DNA of 7,478 bases, taken from positions 1 through 7,478 of the forward strand of contig QHVX01000242.1 in the NCBI GenBank assembly GCA_003222375.1, in the 5' to 3' direction. The notes under the pieces are model-generated. The model worked only from the letters and a program-made list of their open reading frames with translations. It did not search any database and was not told the DNA's origin. A program made the translations under genes and the position numbers. Positions 5,860 through 7,478 of this stretch are shown here, piece by piece (position 1 is the stretch's first letter; every line of letters begins with the position of its first letter). The DNA comes from Acidobacteriota bacterium (GTDB lineage: Bacteria; Acidobacteriota; Thermoanaerobaculia; Gp7-AA8).

Positions 5860-5886
5860 CTGGCAGTCGCGATCGAAGAGTGCCAG
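5860..5886. repeat. inverted repeat CTGGCA-N15-TGCCAG in the divergent intergenic region
   Basis: Perfect 6-bp arms (5860-5865 and 5881-5886) enclose 15 bases that include GCGATCG. The element lies between the divergently read rplU and TonB-receptor genes, 96 bp upstream of the rplU start, where an operator would be expected. The long spacing fits a dimeric regulator or an RNA hairpin equally well. It is not a clear sigma-54 site: the bases at the -12 position do not fit on either strand. Confidence 0.35.
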
Positions 5887-5912
5887 TTGTGCTAAGTGTC
5901 GAAAATTAGTAA

Positions 5913-5967
5913 GGTTCGCCGCTGCAGAGGCGGCTCACAGGACGGCAGCCCGTGTGCAGCCCCAACC
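5913..5967 (+). promoter_or_regulatory. candidate structured 5' leader of the TonB receptor gene
   Basis: By eye the plus strand folds into a three-way junction. P1 is GGTT (5913-5916) with AACC (5964-5967). P2 is GCCGC (5918-5922) with GCGGC (5930-5934). P3 is CACA plus CGG (5936-5939, 5943-5945) with CCG plus TGTG (5950-5952, 5953-5956), leaving a 3-nt GGA bulge. GCAGCCC occurs twice within it (5945-5951 and 5956-5962, the first copy lying mostly in P3). I recognise no known riboswitch consensus. The stretch is GC-rich and short stems arise by chance, so this is only a candidate. The rest of the 308-bp gap (5765-6072) holds the rplU leader, the inverted repeat above and a hairpin near 5985-6000. 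Confidence 0.3.
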
Positions 5968-5984
5968 AGACAATTCGAGATGAT

Positions 5985-6000
5985 GAGGAGGTGTCCCCTC
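5985..6000 (+). other. small hairpin upstream of the TonB receptor gene
   Basis: GAGGAG-GTGT-CCCCTC can pair over six positions with one A/C mismatch, about 73 bp before the receptor ATG. GAGGAGG here also resembles a Shine-Dalgarno, but it is followed by only a short reading frame. It may be part of the same leader as 5913-5967. Confidence 0.25.
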
Positions 6001-6059
6001 AAGACTAACTGTTTTCAACGTACTTTCATTCAAGAAACTGTCGCATTAGAAACCAATGT

Positions 6060-6064
6060 AGGAG
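6060..6064 (+). promoter_or_regulatory. Shine-Dalgarno AGGAG of the TonB receptor gene
   Basis: AGGAG is followed by eight bases and then ATG at 6073. A second ATG at 6076 is eleven bases away, so the first ATG of the ATGATG pair is favoured. Confidence 0.8.
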
Positions 6065-6072
6065 ATAGACGA

Positions 6073-7478
6073 ATGATGGGAAAAAAGTTTAAGGTCGCAC
6101 TCCTGCTCGCGTTGAGCGTGTTTCTCGTGACGGCTGCCTTTGCTCAGACAGCCGAAACGGGAGCGATCACGGGCAGGATCATGCAGGCGGGCGCACCGCT
6201 TCCCGGCGTGACCGTTGAAGTCCGTTCGCCAAACATGCAGGGCGTACGCACGGAAGTCACCGACGCGCAGGGCAACTTTCGCTTTAGTCAGCTCCCTCCG
6301 GGCGACTATTCGATGACCGCCACGCTGTCCGGTTTCAATACTGTGAAGCAGCAGAACATCCGTGTTGGTCTGAACCGCACCGTCACGCTCGATGTGGCAA
6401 TGAGCCCGACGGTTTCGGAGACAATCACCGTGACCAGCGCGGCACCTGTCATCGACGTGACGTCATCGGCCACCGGCACCAACGTGACGAGCCAGACGAT
6501 GGCCACGCTGCCGATCGCGCGTAACTTCACCTCGATCGTGCAGGTTGCGCCGGGCACGAACGCCGATGCCACCGGCCCGACGTTTTACGGCTCAACGGGA
6601 GCGGAGAACCAGTACATCATCGACGGCCTCAACACAACCGAGGTCCGCAACGGTCGCGAAGGTAAGACGCTCAACTTCGATTTCGTGCAGGAAGTTGAAG
6701 TCAAGACCGGCGGCCTGCCCGCCGAGTATGGCCGCATGACCGGTGGCGTGGTCAACGCCATCACGAAGTCAGGTGGCAATCAGTTCAGCGGCGATCTCTT
6801 CGGATTCGATTCGCCGAGAAGTCTGCGTGCCGACAACGCCACTGTGACGGAGCGTCCGCACACGGCCGGCACGACGACCGACACCAAATACCAGGCGGAC
6901 TACGGTCTCGACCTCGGCGGCTACATCATGAAGGACCGGCTGTGGTTCTTCGGAGCGTATAACCGTCAGGATCGGGCTACTACGAACATTCGCATCAACT
7001 CGCCGCTGGTTGTGCAGGCGACACCCGAGCTGCCCGGCGGCTACAACCTGCCAGTCGGCGCCACGATCGACACGAAGGTCAAGAGCAATCTGTTTGCAGG
7101 CAAACTGACTCTTCGTGCGACCGAGAACCAGAATCTGACGTTGTCCATCTTCGGAGATCCGACCAAAACGACCGGACCGCTCTTCGGAATCAACGGCCCT
7201 CCTACCACGACAAACGGTGAGCGGAAGACCGGCGGCAGCGACTACATTGCTCGCTACAGCGGAATCTTCACGTCCACTTTCATTGTGAACGCCGAAGCTG
7301 GCCATCATCACGAAGACGCAACGATCGCGGGCACCGGGACCACCCTTCCGGGGTTCATCGACCAGACCGTCAGCCCGAACGTCACATCAGGCGGGTTCGG
7401 TTTCTTCGACAACAACAAATACGATCGCGATATCGCAAAGGCCGGACTGACGAAGTTCCTCGCCAACCACGAGATCAA
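6073..7478 (+). CDS. TonB-dependent receptor with N-terminal carboxypeptidase-regulatory-like domain (Oar-like), C-terminus off the window
   Basis: This is an outer-membrane active transporter driven by TonB-ExbBD; its substrate is unknown. The window contains 468 codons, all open. Residues 1-24 are a classic signal peptide (MMGKKFKVALLLALSV..., cleavage likely after AFA-24). Residues about 28-110 are a carboxypeptidase-regulatory-like beta-sandwich (GAITGRI, LPGVTVEVRSP, TDAQGNFRFSQLPPGDYSM). A TonB-box-like SETITVT follows at 115-121, then the plug domain (about 122-245: LPIARNF, YIIDGLN, VQEVEVKTGGLPAEYGRMTGG, VVNAITKSGGNQFSGD). The beta-barrel starts near 238 (LWFFGAYNRQDR at about 290) and continues past the edge. 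Full members are usually about 1000 residues, so roughly half is missing. Such genes are often expanded in Acidobacteriota and some Myxococcota. The ATG at 6073 has a good AGGAG eight bases upstream. Confidence 0.95.
   Translation, partial: MMGKKFKVALLLALSVFLVTAAFAQTAETGAITGRIMQAGAPLPGVTVEVRSPNMQGVRTEVTDAQGNFRFSQLPPGDYSMTATLSGFNTVKQQNIRVGLNRTVTLDVAMSPTVSETITVTSAAPVIDVTSSATGTNVTSQTMATLPIARNFTSIVQVAPGTNADATGPTFYGSTGAENQYIIDGLNTTEVRNGREGKTLNFDFVQEVEVKTGGLPAEYGRMTGGVVNAITKSGGNQFSGDLFGFDSPRSLRADNATVTERPHTAGTTTDTKYQADYGLDLGGYIMKDRLWFFGAYNRQDRATTNIRINSPLVVQATPELPGGYNLPVGATIDTKVKSNLFAGKLTLRATENQNLTLSIFGDPTKTTGPLFGINGPPTTTNGERKTGGSDYIARYSGIFTSTFIVNAEAGHHHEDATIAGTGTTLPGFIDQTVSPNVTSGGFGFFDNNKYDRDIAKAGLTKFLANHEI

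Noticed and set aside
5860..5886. Sigma-54 promoter within the CTGGCA/TGCCAG inverted repeat
   Set aside because: TGGCA-type -24 elements are present on both strands, but no GC falls at the required -12 spacing.
5765..5920. Sigma-70 promoter for rplU
   Set aside because: No -35/-10 pair with acceptable match and 16-18 bp spacing could be found by eye on the minus strand.
6769..7311. 180-codon minus-strand frame
   Set aside because: It is antisense to the TonB-dependent receptor, whose frame is open throughout and shows family motifs.

Overview
The window looks like a chromosomal segment of a GC-rich (roughly 60%) Gram-negative bacterium, most likely an Acidobacteriota member. Three things suggest this: an Oar-like TonB-dependent receptor with an N-terminal carboxypeptidase-regulatory-like domain, a secreted PQQ-type beta-propeller protein, and dispersed repeats with GTCATCCTGAGC ends. 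The phylum is inferred from gene style only.

Right half of the minus strand: a housekeeping cluster reads right to left as rplU (bL21), rpmA (bL27), obg (GTPase), nadD (NaMN adenylyltransferase) and rsfS (ribosome silencing factor). Spacing is tight: 3 bp between rplU and rpmA, and 4-bp stop/start overlaps at obg/nadD and nadD/rsfS. The genes link ribosome assembly and silencing with NAD synthesis. rplU and rsfS both use TTG starts. obg carries an unusual lesion. Roughly 23 residues between the G3 and G4 motifs are missing and the frame changes at a run of five A's. The native C-terminus is intact one frame over and ends in an ATGA overlap with nadD.

Left half: rlmH, which commonly follows rsfS, sits at the left edge on the minus strand and is cut by the window. 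Between rsfS and rlmH lies about 2.7 kb of inserted material: a short sigma-54-activator-like AAA+/Fis protein on the minus strand, bracketed by two copies of the inverted-repeat element, then a plus-strand secreted propeller protein that starts only 16 bp from rlmH. A third, diverged copy of the element lies between rpmA and obg.

Right end: a roughly 310-bp divergent intergenic region separates rplU from a plus-strand TonB-dependent receptor gene that runs off the right edge. This region holds a 6-bp inverted repeat with a 15-nt loop and a foldable three-way-junction-like stretch upstream of the receptor.

I see no CRISPR array, tRNA, rRNA, transposase or phage gene. I found no convincing new multi-gene system. 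The observations most worth following are the obg lesion, the AAA+ protein with altered catalytic motifs bracketed by repeats, and the possible structured leader of the receptor gene.
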